From: Prorocentrum cordatum
Lineage: Eukaryota > Sar > Dinophyceae > Prorocentrales > Prorocentraceae
Reading direction: 5' to 3'
Assembly (NCBI GenBank): GCA_963575745.1
Contig: CAUYUJ010008047.1
Coordinates: forward strand, 368,139-432,138
Length of the DNA: 64,000 bases
The notes beneath the pieces were generated by a model, which was not told where the DNA came from, did no database searches, and worked only from the letters and a program-made list of their open reading frames with translations. Each line of letters starts with the position of its first letter. Position 1 is the stretch's first letter. The translations under genes were made by a program, and so were the position numbers. Below are positions 23,070 through 38,600 of the stretch, one piece after another.

Positions 23070-26000
23070 ATGTCAGGTCTGCGGCTCTGTGATGGAGCTG
23101 TTAGGCGACCTGCGCAGCCTGATGTTCAAGGCACATTCTTTGTTGAAACCTTCAATGCTTCTGGAGGCCGTGACACGTTGAAGGCACGATTGACCAAGAC
23201 GAAAGCTACGATACTGCTATGCCAGGAGATAGGATACATTGAGGACAGCTTGGATGATCTTCACTCCTGGGCTCAGAACCGTCAATGGAAATGCTCTGCC
23301 ATACCTGCCCGTCGTACGTCAGGTACCGTTCCCTCAGGTGGAGTTGCAGTGTTCGTTCGAGACGCACTGGGCCTTCGGCATCCACCTCAAAGGCAGCTGG
23401 TGTGGGACCACCGACTCCAGCAGGTCATTGTTGACATCAGCGGCTGGCCCCCCATCACGATCTTCAATGTGTATATGCAAGATTCCCTTGGGGCTGTTGG
23501 CATAAACGCTGAGATATTAGCTGCTGCAGGTCGCTTGCTCTCGACATGTTCTGGGCCCGCCATCATGGGTGGTGATTGGAACATGGCACCGACTGATCTG
23601 GAGCAAAGCCTTTTTCCCGCAGCAGGTGGACATGGTTCTGGCCTTCCCTGCTCAGGCTACGTTCCGAGGAGGCATGGGCGCCAGCACTATCGACTTTTTC
23701 TGCCTCAATGATGCTGTTGTCCGTGGTTATCGGGGAGTCAACGCGGTCATGACCTGGCACAAGAAGGCTCATCGTCCTGTGCAGTTGCAGCTGATTGACA
23801 ACGGGGTGGACGTGCAGCACTATGTGTATTCTGTCTCCTCCAAGCTGCCTGCCACCCCGCCGCCAGGGCCGCGCACGAGGCCTACCGACTGGACGCTACA
23901 TCGAGCCCTTGCTGAGCGCACCGTCGAGCTGGCGGCTGACCCCAGCAGCGACGTGGCGGTGGTCTGGGCACTCCTCACACGCGTGTACGGGCGATTTGCT
24001 GTTTCCTTCGCCGAGTACATTGCGCAGAATGTGGGAGTGGAGCTTCGTGGGCCCAGTGCATATGCCAGAAATCTCGAGCCTCGATGGATCAATGTGACAT
24101 GCCCGACTAAGGATCCGAATGATATACAGAGTATTGGTCAAGGCTGGCAGTGGTTGCAGAACATGGTCACCACGATTCAAGCGTTATATACCAAAGATGA
24201 TTCCATGGTGCAATGTTCTGAGGAGATCGCCCTGTTTGTGACGTCACCGTACCCAGGCCAAGGCCTCAACGCTCGCCTAGACGCCACGGTCGTGCAGGCG
24301 AGAAACCTAATCAATGCTATCCCCATGGACATGGACCAGATTCAATCGTTCGTTGATGATAGTGCTGGTGATGTAACCCTGGCAGTCAAAGGTCAGACCA
24401 AAGATTCCAATGCAGCATGGGCCGACTGGTGCAGCGCAGCATCCTGCGGCGACGCCCGCCCTCTGCATCGACTTACCAAGGTCAAGGCTATCCCGACGCC
24501 AGCTGTGGCAGCTGGTATTCAGTCAGGCGACCCTGTTATTATCGTTGCGCAGGAAGTGGAACTGCATCGTCGTCTATGGCATGCTTCCGACGTCGCTCTC
24601 CCACCCTGGGTACCAGACCGATCGATGTGCCCGCTCCTGGAGCCAGCCGACCTGCGACGTGCTGCCATGTCATTTCCAGCTGGGACGGTCACTAGCTATG
24701 ATAACTTTCACCCGAGGCACTTCCTGCTCCTTGACGACGACGGCCTCCACACGCTGGCTCTGCTGCTCTCGGCGTCTGAAGCCATAGGCATGTTGCCCAA
24801 GCAGCTGTGCTGGATCCAGATGCCGATGCTGGCAAAGCCGTCTGGAGGCAATCGTCTGATAATATTGGATGCTGCCATCTACCGTATGTGGCAGAGAGCA
24901 CGCAAGCCCATGGTTGCGCACATGCACGACGCCCTCGACAGAAGATACTGGGGTGCCAGCCGTGGGAGATCGGCCACTGACTGTGCATGGTTGCAGGCGG
25001 CTCGATCAGAGAGCAACCACGCTTCTCACAAGTATGGAGTACCCATCACAGTGGACTGGGTCAAGTACTATGAGTCGATTCCGCTACTCGGGTTGCGACG
25101 CGAGTTTCAGCGCCACGGAGCTCCTCATTGTTGGTCGAAGCTGGTCGTCAACATGTGGTCGTGCCCGCGAGTCATCCGACTTGGGCGACACCACGCCCTG
25201 GCGGCCTTGGTGGCCACTCATGGGCTGCCTGCAGGCGACGGCTACAGCGACCTGGCGATCAAGGTCAACGCTGTCGACGCCTTCGACACGTTCGTTGAGC
25301 TGGCTCCATTCGTGGACTCCCAGAACTACATCGACGATACTGGGCTCCATGTCGCCTCGAGTGATTACGTAATAGCTAAGTCAGCGGCAGTTGCGGGGAT
25401 GAAGCAGTTCCAGGCGGCCAGTTCGAAGTTGAATGCGGAGCTGCACCCAGGGAAGCTGTCAATTGTCTCTACCTCGAAGGAGCTCGCTCGAGACGTGTGC
25501 ACGGCTCTGCAGCTGCCACGATCTGTTTGCAAGGCGAGTGTTGCGCATCTTGGCATAGATGAATCTGCAGGCGCTCGACGGTATGCACAGCGAGCTCGGC
25601 TGAAACAAAAAGGCCGCATTGCTATTATGAACGAGCGAATTCGCAAGGTTCGAGCCCTCCGAAGGCGTTTCAAGGGACCCAAGGAGACCCCGTTCAAGGT
25701 GTCCAAACTAGGCGTTGCTCCTGCCTGCGGTTTCGGAACGGGGGTCTTGGGCCCCACGGCCTCGGAGTGGCTGAACCTTAGGAGAATGATGGCCCGCAGC
25801 GAGGGGCCTTCTCACGGGGGCGTTTCCCTCGCGGCTAAAGTCGCCCTTCTTGGGGATGGTAGTGCTCGCTATGCTATCGCTCCTGCTATACAATGGTGCC
25901 GTATGATGTGGACCGCCTCGCGGCGTCCCGATCTCTCGCTGGTCTCGCGCGATGAGCTTTTGAAGCTTTGGGATTCGTGTCAGCATCTGGAGTGCCCAAC

Positions 26001-27363
26001 TTGGAACAGATCCCAGGGGCCCATCTCTAGAGCTGCTCTCAGTTTAAAGCGTGCTGGCTGGAGGGCTGAAGGCCCATGCTTCTGGATAGACCACAATGGA
26101 CTCAGAGTAGACCTGTCTGCCACGCCCCCTGCTCTCTTGGCCGTACAGCTGGAAGCTGGACTGCAGAGAGAGACGGAATTTGATTTTTCTCGAACGCTCG
26201 GTTTCCCTCCGGGAACTAGGGCCACCCTGGACCTGATTCGGGGCGAAGTCGGACCCAAGGCCCGAAAACTCACTCGGTTTCAAAAGTACCTAATTAAGAG
26301 TTGCGGCTGCGGTGGACCGTGGACCAATGATCGTGTCATGCGTTCGGGGTACTTGTGTGACGGGTTGTGTGAGCGTGGAAAACGAGACACAGTCCACCAT
26401 AGGTTGTATACCTGCCAGCTTACGCGAGTTGTTGATGCACGGGCGGCGTCTGAGGTGCCTGATTCATTCCTCAACGCGGCTTGCGAAGATCCCGACAACC
26501 CCATCTTCACTCGAGGGGTTCACGTATATGAAGACAGCGCGTTGCCTTGCCCGTCGATGTCGTCTGAGGTTTATATTTATGACGGGCAAGGCAACGATCT
26601 GGACATGACTCCTGAGTCAATCGCTAGTCTCACCACCCAAGCCCCGTTGCGTCTTGCGTCAGATGGTTCGAGCACCAAGCCTTGGATCCGACCCTTGCAG
26701 CGCGCGGCCTGGGCGATCGCAGTATGCCCCGACGAGGGTGAAGACCCCGTGGCGATTGTCCAAGGAATAGTTCCAGGAGTCCTCCCGCAGACGCCTGCAA
26801 TGGCTGAGCACTGCGGTATTGCTATTTGCGGTCAGATTGCTACGCGACCCACAGTGCTGGGTGCGGACTGTCAGGCTGCCATTCGTGTCTGTCAGAAAAA
26901 TGTGAATGGCCAGATTGCCCTCTCCAGCCAGTTCGCTGGAGTGCGGGCCTTCGCGCACGAGCTCGAAGGCACCCAGCTGATTCACACTGTTCGGCACGTC
27001 AAGGCACATCGCGATGACGCGGAGATTCAGGGCCTGGAGGGCGAAGAAAAGATCTTTGCGCTCGCGAATGCTGCTGCCGACCGATATGCAAAACAAGGCC
27101 TGAATTTGCACCCAGCACCGATGCCAGATTTTGTCCAAGAGTTAAGCCTCGCTGGAGAGAGAGCACGGCACTTCATCAAGCTTGCGGCACAGGTGCTCCC
27201 ATGTTTTGACAATGATGCACGGTGGGCAAGGCCCCACAGATTCGGCGCTGCTCGGTCTCGACGACAAGTGTCGTGGCATGACTGGCACAAAGGAGAGCTC
27301 GGACTTCAATGTCGGAACTGTTTCAGAGTTGCCGAAGGCAGCCGTGACAACCTCCCCATGGAT
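23070..27363 (+). pseudogene. LINE ORF2: endonuclease, RT, RNase H (one frameshift, open at gap)
   Basis: The ATG at 23070 begins the endonuclease/exonuclease/phosphatase-type domain: L-L-C-Q-E (about 23212), G-G-V-A-V-F-V-R-D, then G-G-D-W-N-M near 23571. The frame then breaks at a T5C3 run (23610-23617), and the protein continues one base on, with S-T-I-D-F-F and a terminal K-K-A-H-R-P-V. RT follows: V-D-W-V-K-Y-Y (about 25060), the L-P-A-G-D-G region and Y-I-D-D at 25327-25338. A C-x3-C-x8-H-x5-C knuckle lies near 26357-26415. RNase H shows S-D-G-S (about 26660), A-E-H-C, G-A-D-C-Q-A-A and A-A-A-D-R-Y-A-K (about 27073). One inserted base, or programmed slippage, would explain the break. 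All key catalytic residues are otherwise visible. Confidence 0.88.
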
Positions 27364-27463
27364 NNNNNNNNNNNNNNNNNNNNNNNNNNNNNNNNNNNNN
27401 NNNNNNNNNNNNNNNNNNNNNNNNNNNNNNNNNNNNNNNNNNNNNNNNNNNNNNNNNNNNNNN
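27364..27463. other. Assembly gap (100 N)
   Basis: Exactly 100 N, the usual placeholder for unknown length. It separates LINE ORF2 coding sequence from a pure microsatellite. Confidence 0.99.
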
Positions 27464-27501
27464 ACCATCACCATCACCATCACCATCACCATCACCATCA
27501 C

Positions 27502-27555
<54 letters not shown>

Positions 27556-27570
27556 AAGCATCAGCATCAG

Positions 27571-27602
<32 letters not shown>

Positions 27603-27910
27603 GCATCAGCATCAGCATCATCATCATCCTTATCCTCCTCCTCCCCTCCTCCTCCTCATCCTCCTTTTTTCTCCTCTTCGTCCTCCATATTCTCCTCCTC
27701 CTCATCCTGCTTCCTTCCTCCCCCTCCTCCTCCTTATCCTCATCCTCCTCCTCCTCCTCGCCTCCTCCTCCTCCACCGCCTCCTCCTCCTCCTCCTCTTC
27801 CTCCTCTTCCTCTTCCGTTCCTCCTCCTCCTCCTCTTCCTCCTCTTCCGTTCCTCCTATTCCTCCTCCTCCTCGTCCTCCCTGTCCTCGTCCTTCTCATC
27901 CTCGTAATGC
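27464..27910. repeat. (CAT)n/(CAC)n then (TCC)n microsatellite
   Basis: ACCATC/CAT triplets occupy 27464-27630 and TCC-type triplets 27630-27905. The tract begins directly at the gap, so it is a likely cause of the assembly break. The poly-His frame joined to ORF2 across the gap is not real coding evidence. Confidence 0.95.
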
Positions 27911-28155
27911 GCCCTCCCTTTGGTCCGCCCTCGTCCTCCTCCCTCCAACCCTCCCTTCTTACCATCCGGTCCCCGTTTCCTGCCCCCCCCTCGCCCACCC
28001 CCCCATCGGGGGCGCAGGCCGCGGCTCCTCCTGCAAGTGGTGCAAGGCCTGCTCGTGCTCCTGGCGCAGGCGTTCCCGTTCCCGCTGGAGCCTGGGCCCG
28101 CGCGCCCCCCACCCCGCCCGAGGCGCCGAACGGCCCCGCGTAACTCCCGGGAGGT

Positions 28156-28222
28156 TGGAGGAGGAGGAGGAGGAGGAGGAGGAGGAGGAGGAGGAGGAGG
28201 AGGAGGAGGAGGAGGAGGACCT
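28156..28222. repeat. (GGA)n microsatellite
   Basis: Over twenty GGA triplets, nearly pure. Confidence 0.95.
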
Positions 28223-28540
28223 GAGGAGGAGGACGACCAGTGTAAACCCAAGAGGCACCGACGTTGTTGGAATAACCCACCCACCCAAGCTCCCTCTTCA
28301 TAGGCTCCGACAGCGGCCTATTTGACTGAGGGAACTGCCCCGTTGGAAAACAACTGGTTCAAGACCCTGAAGCATGCCACAACGTTGTTCTCGGGATTCC
28401 AACGCCACGGATCAGCCTGGCTGCTGCGCCTTGACGTTCCTGGATCGTGCCAAACATAATTTGTGCACGCCCATTAGCGCGAATCCTTCCAAAACGCCAA
28501 TTCCGGTACGCTGATCATGGGAATCCGTGAAACGCCTCGC

Positions 28541-28850
28541 AACTGCTTAAGACGAGTGCGTGAAGCGCTAAGGCGAAAGCCACATGTTGAAAAAGGTACG
28601 GCCCTCAACCAGCGAAACTCAGGCAAATGTTTGAAACGACTGTGCGCGGCGCTAAAGCGAGAGCCACTGTTTGAAAAAGGAACCGCTCCCAATCCGTGAA
28701 ACTTTTGTAACTGTTTAAGACGAATGCGCGCGGCGCTCAGGCGAGAGCCACAGTTTGAAAACGTCTCCCCCTCAACCCGTGGCAATATTGCAAATGTTTA
28801 AGACGACCGTGCGCGGCGCTAAGGCGAGAGCCGCATTGTGAAAACGACCC
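28541..28850 (-). repeat. 84-bp tandem repeat, four units, codon-periodic
   Basis: Units start near 28541, 28625, 28709 and 28794 and share TGTTTAAGACGA, TGCGCGCGGCGCTAAGGCGAGAGCCAC and GTTTGAAAA. The period is 84 = 3 x 28. The minus strand stays open (28474-28785) as 28-residue repeats with R-L-S-A-A-R-x-R-L-K-Q-L. There is no sign of a real gene besides the periodicity. Confidence 0.8.
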
Positions 28851-29389
28851 GCCCTCCACATGTGAACTGGTTGTCAGCTTTCCACCTTCAGAGTCTCAGG
28901 CGGAACGCCCGGCCCGCCCTAAAAACTGGCCTCGGGGCGCCACAGGGACAACGAGTTGCAAAGAGAAGGGATGGAGGAGGACGAGGAGGAGACGACGTAA
29001 CCATGAAAGTCTGTCCGACCACCGGCCTCGACCTCGGCCGGCGCAAGCGCATCGACGGAGGGAGTGGGCTTCAGCTGGGTGGCGCTCGGGTTCATTTTCG
29101 GCCTCCCGAGGGGCGGCGAAACCCTTTGCCACTTCCGCCACCAGCAAGGCCCACAAAAAGCTGGTGTTCGAGGCAGACCAGAAGCTAAATATAGGCCTCG
29201 CAAGCGAAGGCAAACAAGAAAAAAGAGGTGGAAGGAAAGAGGCACAGGGCACTGCGGGAGACTCATCACCACAACATGCCGCCGCCGCTGGACCATCGAA
29301 CGATCCCCCCCCGTCCCGCGTCCCACTACCTGGCAAATCCACCACCCAGGGAATAGAATGAAAGACAGAGCAAACTGTCGATGATAGCG
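28851..29389. other. Unassigned; flank of decayed LINE
   Basis: The minus frame that carries the LINE zinc knuckle remains open through here, but the similarity to retrotransposon sequence fades below about 29390. Possibly LINE 3' UTR. Confidence 0.35.
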
Positions 29390-32900
<3,511 letters not shown>

Positions 32901-32904
32901 CAAG

Positions 32905-33405
32905 CCAAGCTTAACAAGCTTGCCGCGTTCATGCGGAAGAGAGCGGTGATTCTACTTCAAGAATGCAGAGGAACGCTGGACAAGCTGACCGCTGCACTGG
33001 CGACATGCCCGTGCCCTTGCAAAATCTTCTTCAAGCCTCTCTCACAGAAGGCTGGTGGCACTGCGCCCCTCGTTCCAATGGACGTTAGAGTCCAAGATGA
33101 CCCACATGTTCGATTGCACCATCAGATTTTAGCTCCTGGCACGGTTGCCCTCCTCACCATCACAAATGATAAGGACAACTTCGCCATGAATCTCATTAGC
33201 GTTCGCAACTTCGAGCTGGACAACCGAGCGCAGGACAAGATTCGGGCATACTGGAGGGAACTTGTCGATTGGAACCTGCAAGGCCCCACTACGAGAGCAT
33301 TTTTGGCGGCTGGTGACTTCAATATCAAGTCGGGCGCGACCCGCAGCTACGTGGACCCCATCACGGAGGGCTCACCCCTGGCTCTGTTCCGGGCTGCCGC
33401 TTCTG
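32905..33405 (+). pseudogene. Inverted LINE endonuclease N-terminal half
   Basis: The plus frame reads K-L-N-K-L-A-A-F-M-R-K-R-A-V-I-L-L-Q-E (the glutamate strand of the endonuclease/phosphatase fold) from about 32907, and F-L-A-A-G-D-F-N-I at about 33300-33326. The domain stops before its S-D-H end, which is found on the other strand at about 32885. It is therefore a partial domain, most simply the inverted 5' part of the same insertion. Some 40-60 residues between G-D-F-N and S-D-H seem missing. Confidence 0.65.
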
Positions 33406-34020
33406 CCATAGTCAAAGTTTGTTACATCGCATGAGTTTGTTGTCGCCTTCGCTGCTGCTCTGCCTCCACCTTGTCTGCTCGGGATTGTAATTCGCGCGCG
33501 CTGCTGTCGCGCACCTCGAGATGTGACGGGCCCTGCCGGCTGGCTGCCAGGACCTCGCGCACCTGTGCGTTGGAGAACTGCTGCTGTTGAGCAACGAGGA
33601 GATCTGCCGCTGCCGTGGGTTTGCGCCGTCGCCGCCTTTGCTCCTTCCCAGCGCGGCCAGCCTTTGTTCCATTGGAGTCAGGTCGCCAAACAGAGGATGA
33701 GCATCAGCATCTCGTGGGGCCGACAATCGGCGCGCCGGCAGCTGGAAGCTCACCTTCAGGGAACGTAGGAAACATGTCCGAATCCTATGCAACTTGGCGA
33801 TTAGCACGTGGCGAGAGAAGAATGCGCCCAGATCCGCGATGTCGAACAGGTCCTCCGCTAGCTCCTGCGCGCAGTCGTTGGCCAGCCGCTGCAGCTATCC
33901 AGGGGCCCCGTTCAGCCAGAGCGTCTGGACGTGGAGCCGACGGTCCAGATGTGCGCGGTGGTGCTCGGTCTGCTTCACGATGTGTTTCATGTCCACGCTC
34001 GCGTTCTCTCTCGTCGCCCC
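33406..34020. other. Unassigned
   Basis: Minus frame 33412-33807 is open with a protein-like patch (P-M-E-Q-R-L-A-A-L-G-R-S-K) that I cannot place. It could be more decayed retroelement. Confidence 0.3.
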
Positions 34021-34021
34021 T

Positions 34022-34049
34022 TATATATATATATATATATATATATATC
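34022..34049. repeat. (TA)n microsatellite
   Basis: Fourteen TA units. Confidence 0.95.
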
Positions 34050-34259
34050 TGTCTCGTCGGCGGCGGTGTCGTCGTTGTCTGCGTGCGCGTGTAGATCCAC
34101 TGCGGTCGCCTCCACTCCTGTTCTGGGAGCGGCTGTTGTCCTGCCGTCTACGATCGCGGGGGTGAGGATTAGATTTTCGAGCGCCGCTGGAGGAGGGCGA
34201 GCTGCTGCTGAGGCGGGCATTGGTCGCAGCGCGACATGGCGACATGAACCCGACTGGCT

Positions 34260-34490
34260 ACGGGAGGAGGAGGAAAAGGAGGAGGAAGGGGACGAGGAGG
34301 AGGAAAAAGAAGAAAAAGAGGAGGAGTAGGAGGAGGGGGAAGAGAAAAACGAGGAGGAGGAGGAGGACGACGACGACAAGGAGGACGACGAGGGCGAGGA
34401 CGAGGACGAGGACAAAGAGGAGAAGGACGAGGAGGAGGAGGAGAGGACGAGGAGCAGGAGGAGGGGGAGGAGGAGGCGGGGGGATGAGGA
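34260..34490. repeat. (GGA)n/(GAC)n microsatellite
   Basis: Imperfect GGA, GAC and GAA triplets. Lys/Arg- and Ser/Pro-rich open frames are artefacts. Confidence 0.92.
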
Positions 34491-35210
34491 TTTTTTTTTG
34501 GGGTCGACCCATGATCAGCCACATGACTCCGCTGGCGTGGCGAGTGCCAGCGAGAAAAAGAGACAGGAGCGCAGCGGTGAAGGCACATCACTGCGCAGCA
34601 GCACGGCTCGGGCTGTCCACTATACAAGGACAGCAGACTGGGCGGCGAGGAAGAGCTATACAACCTGCAGCCGCCACCCGAGCAGGGTGCAACACGGGAG
34701 CCCACCGAAGGGGTCGTGATGCAGAGACCCAGAAAGCAACTACAGAGCAGAGTAGGCGACGGCGCCACACTCTACAGGCAGCAGCAAACGGATCCAGGAG
34801 CAGCAGACAGGAGGACCGATCGATCCACCCCGCACTCCAGGAAAGACACGGACCCACTGCACAGGGTAGTGCGGACAGTGCACGGGAGCGTGCAGGTGAA
34901 TCACGAACACGCCTCGAAAAAAGAACGAGAGAGGGCCCTCATCCAACAAGGGGCACTCTCCGCGCCGTGCGCGGGGCAGGGGAGCGACGGTGCGAGGGTC
35001 ACTAACGGCGCAGCGCCGGGCAGTCCCCACTCGCACCGCGCCCCCCGCCCGCACCCACCCACTATTCAGGTGCCTCGGGCTCGGGCGCCTGCTGAGCATC
35101 GCAGGCACCCCGAGCTCCGAGAAAACAAGCGGCTCGAGGGGCTCGCCCGCCTTGGGATGCAGGCCCCTTCGAGCCAGCTCGAGCATCGACGCGATGGAGG
35201 CCAAGACAGC
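34491..35210. other. No recognisable gene
   Basis: Plus frames 34220-35005 and 34716-35234 are open, but Arg/Gln/Ala-rich with no motif. Possibly the flank or 3' region of the LINE that follows on the minus strand. Confidence 0.35.
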
Positions 35211-35243
35211 CCGCTGCACTTAAGGGGCCCTTAAGTGCAGCGG
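35211..35243. repeat. Perfect 16-bp inverted repeat (33-bp palindrome)
   Basis: CCGCTGCACTTAAGGG, one G, then the exact reverse complement. It lies about 360 bases past the ORF2 stop on the minus strand, so it may sit in or beyond the LINE 3' UTR. The corresponding place in copy 2 falls in the gap. Confidence 0.85.
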
Positions 35244-35603
35244 ATCTGCTCCTTAGGAAACAAGGTACAGGCAACAAGCGAGCCGCGGCAGCTGCTTGCA
35301 GCAAACTAATTGGCAGGGAAGATTTAACGTGTTACAGTCAGCCCGTGGCCGACTAGCCTTGCCAGCCGTGCTGGCGAAAGTTCCTGACCAAATTTTTCAA
35401 CAAGCATCCAGCGCAACATGGGGAGGAGGATAAACGAGGACGCCGCCGCAAGCGTCCTCGCAAACGAAGTGCCTAAGACTGCCCGCTGTGCCGCCGTCAC
35501 CACAAGGAGCCTTCACCCCGTGGCCGCGCAGCAGCGAGCAAGGGCCGTGCAACAGCAGTGGCGTGAAAGTGAACCGCATCACACACCCTGAGCAAAGGCA
35601 CAA

Positions 35604-38600
35604 TTAAACCTGACAAAACGTATTGACATCCACCCGCACTCCTGGTTTATTGTATGACGGGTGGAGGCCCTTTTGGAGACGACTCCAAGGATTACAATGC
35701 GAGGCCCGTTTCGAAGGCTCACACTTCTTACCTAGGCGATCAAGCCGGCCCCCCGACGTGTAATAACCACATTTGTGGCAAATGCAAACGAAACTACCAT
35801 CCGTACAGTCTATGAGCACACATCTATGCCCTAGATCACGAAGTACTGACGGGTGCACATGCAAAGCGAGCGAGCATGACCCACCAGGAGGTTCGACGCC
35901 AAACGTGCCACGACGACCACGCAAGCACGTAGCACATTGCCAATACGAGCCTACCCAATGCCATTCATGTGAAGGTTTCGCAGGAGCCTGCTCTTTAGCA
36001 GGTGGCTTGATTCGCTCTAAATCTTTGCCCAAGTCTAATCTAGGCCACAAGGACATTAATCTGGCACCCAAACGTCCTACAGCTCGGGCCACGGCCACGG
36101 ACGGGGCAGGATGCAAGGATGCCGCAACCTTGGCCGAGGTATCAGCCCACGCATTGCCTTGTCTTAAATAGCGATCCCTTTCGTCGACCGCTTCATCGAC
36201 AGCAAGATGGGCTTTCACTTTGGATACCGTGACTTTGTGCATGTGCGGACGAGCAAACTGAGCCACGCCAGCAAACATATACCTGGCTGATATCTGCTCC
36301 ATCCAGGGCATCCCGAAAAAAATCACAACATTTAAACAGTCCGAAAAAATGTCACACTGGCCTGTGCTCCACTGAATGGCGATAGACATGGCAAAAAACT
36401 CGGCTGCTTGTGGAGTCTGGGGGCATGGCCCCCAAACTGGTCCTCTGACTCTCACTAATTCAAGCCCAGTCTCCCTGTCAACCAAAGTGAAGGCCCAGCC
36501 AGCTCGGTTCAATTCTTTCACAACGTAACGCGAACACGATCCATCCACGAACATGTCTCCAGCGAACACACTATGAAGGTCCCCAACCTCTCCTTGGGCC
36601 CACTCCACCTGAATACCACCTTTATCCAACGGAGCAGGAAAAACATCACCCGGGTGAGGAAACACCCCAAAGACAGCCAAGTTGTCGTCCACCTGGCTCG
36701 CCCACTTCTGGATCTTTATGGGCACAATCGAGTTCCTTAGTTCGACTACATCAGGACACTGGCATTCCCACAATCTATGGCGGAGCGTGTCAGGCGCCTC
36801 GCCACACAGCGGGCACAGCACGTTCTGCAGCTGGTAGCCTAGGTCTGCCGCACGCGTACGAGTGTACACCGCGTTGCAAAAAAGCGCCCTCAGACAGCCT
36901 TTTTCAAAGGCAGAATACTTCGTGCTCTGGAGATAACTAAGGACCCCATCAGTGCAAACACGCCCAGACATGTTCAGACGAGCCCCCATGTCCCACTCGA
37001 GACCTCTCACAACAGCTTTGCGAAGCAGATTCTTAATCAAAGTAGGCGAGAACTCCGTCAATTTAACCTCCTCACCCTTGTCAGTTCTAAAAACAGCGAA
37101 GGAAGGCATGGACCAGGAAATCCGCTCACATGATTTCCTCAACGCCGTGATCGGCCCCGAGACCGACCGCCACAAAGGGGAGTCTCCCGAGAAACCAACG
37201 TCCCAGGCCTCCCTGAGTTCGGGGAGCGAGAGACAGTGGGGGTAGGTCCGATGGTGAGCAATCCATATTTCCTTCGACCATCTGACCATCGGAGCGACCG
37301 ACGCATACCAACACGGCTCGCCATGCGAAAGAAGAAGAGCCGTCAGCGATCTTCCAGACGCTGATGGTTGCAAGACTGACGCCGCCTGGCGCCGCAATCT
37401 CAACAGCTCGTAGTCGCTCACACCATATATTTCGGATCCGAAAAGCTCCGAGGCCAAAGCTCCCGAGGCAAAAACGTTTTTGGTCACACGGGCCCCAACC
37501 AGAGGCCTCAAGCGGGCCAAACGGGAAACAAAACCACGAGCTTTTTGTTCACGCTTCTTTTGCTTCGAGCTCCTACCAGCAACACGTCTAGGGCGTCCCA
37601 CACAATCATCCACTCCTAGGTTCGCCGCTGAACTGACTAAGGGGCCAGCCAGGCCACCTAGTGCCTGAGCGAGATCACGCCCAAGCGCCTTAGAAGAAGC
37701 GATCAAGGATCTCTTTCCCACATCTTGACTCACCTTAGCTCCGATCCCCTCCTCCAGAATAGAAACCAAGGCTCTGACCACCGGTGGCAGATGCTCCACA
37801 ATGTATCGCCGCGACCCCGTAGCACTGAGGCCAGAGTCGTCGATATACAACTTAAAATGCACCTGTGGCGGAATGCACAGCATGTCGAGGGAAGCAATCG
37901 AGTACACTCTGATCAACGTGGTGGCAAACGTACACCCCGCGATGATTCCCCCCAAGGCCCAGAAGGGCCCATCCACAAACCCGTTCAACACAAAAAACCG
38001 AGCCTGAAGATACATCGCAATCGCGAGCCGAGCGATCGCGAGGGGGAAATTCACCTGCTTGCAACGCCACAGGAGCAACTTGAGATCAATAGTCTCATAA
38101 TATTTGTAAAGATCGAGCAGGACCGTTGCGGCTTCATCCTTGCTCAAAGTCGAGGTCTCCGCACGAACCGCCTGTCTCCACACCACGTCCTGGGCCCCCT
38201 CGAAGGGCCCAGCCGCGAAAAAACTCCGAGCGTTTTTGAACTCCCACTCCTGGGCCAGGGGCCTCCGCACCTTACCGTAAGCACGGTAAATCGCACAAAA
38301 ATTCCCAATCGGGCGAAAACCAGAAGCTGGTTTCGGGATCAACGTAAGGAGAGTGATGGCCACCTGTCTCGGTATCAGCGCCGTGAGCTCCATCACGGCA
38401 AACAGACCACACAGAATTCTGAGCAGCTCATCACTCAAGAAAGAGAAATGCCGCATGTGAAATCCGTCGACGCTGACAGAAGTGTTGATTTTGAAACGCC
38501 TGGAAAACTCACGTATCGCCTCCACAGGAACCTCAGGAAGTTCAGGGGCAAGCTCACCGACATGGAACCAGGGACCCCCACCAGCATCCCCCCAGAGGTC

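Larger units (their letters stand above)
21842..27363 (+). mobile_element. LINE-type non-LTR retrotransposon, 3' end lost in gap
   Basis: Two ORFs lie in the order ORF1 (zinc finger, coiled coil) and ORF2 (endonuclease, RT, CCHC knuckle, RNase H), the layout of non-LTR elements that keep an RNase H domain. The coding sequence runs into the 100-N gap at 27364, so the stop codon, 3' UTR and tail are not visible. No spliced-leader sequence is found upstream, unlike the element at 35604-41817. Exact clade is not assigned. Confidence 0.9.
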
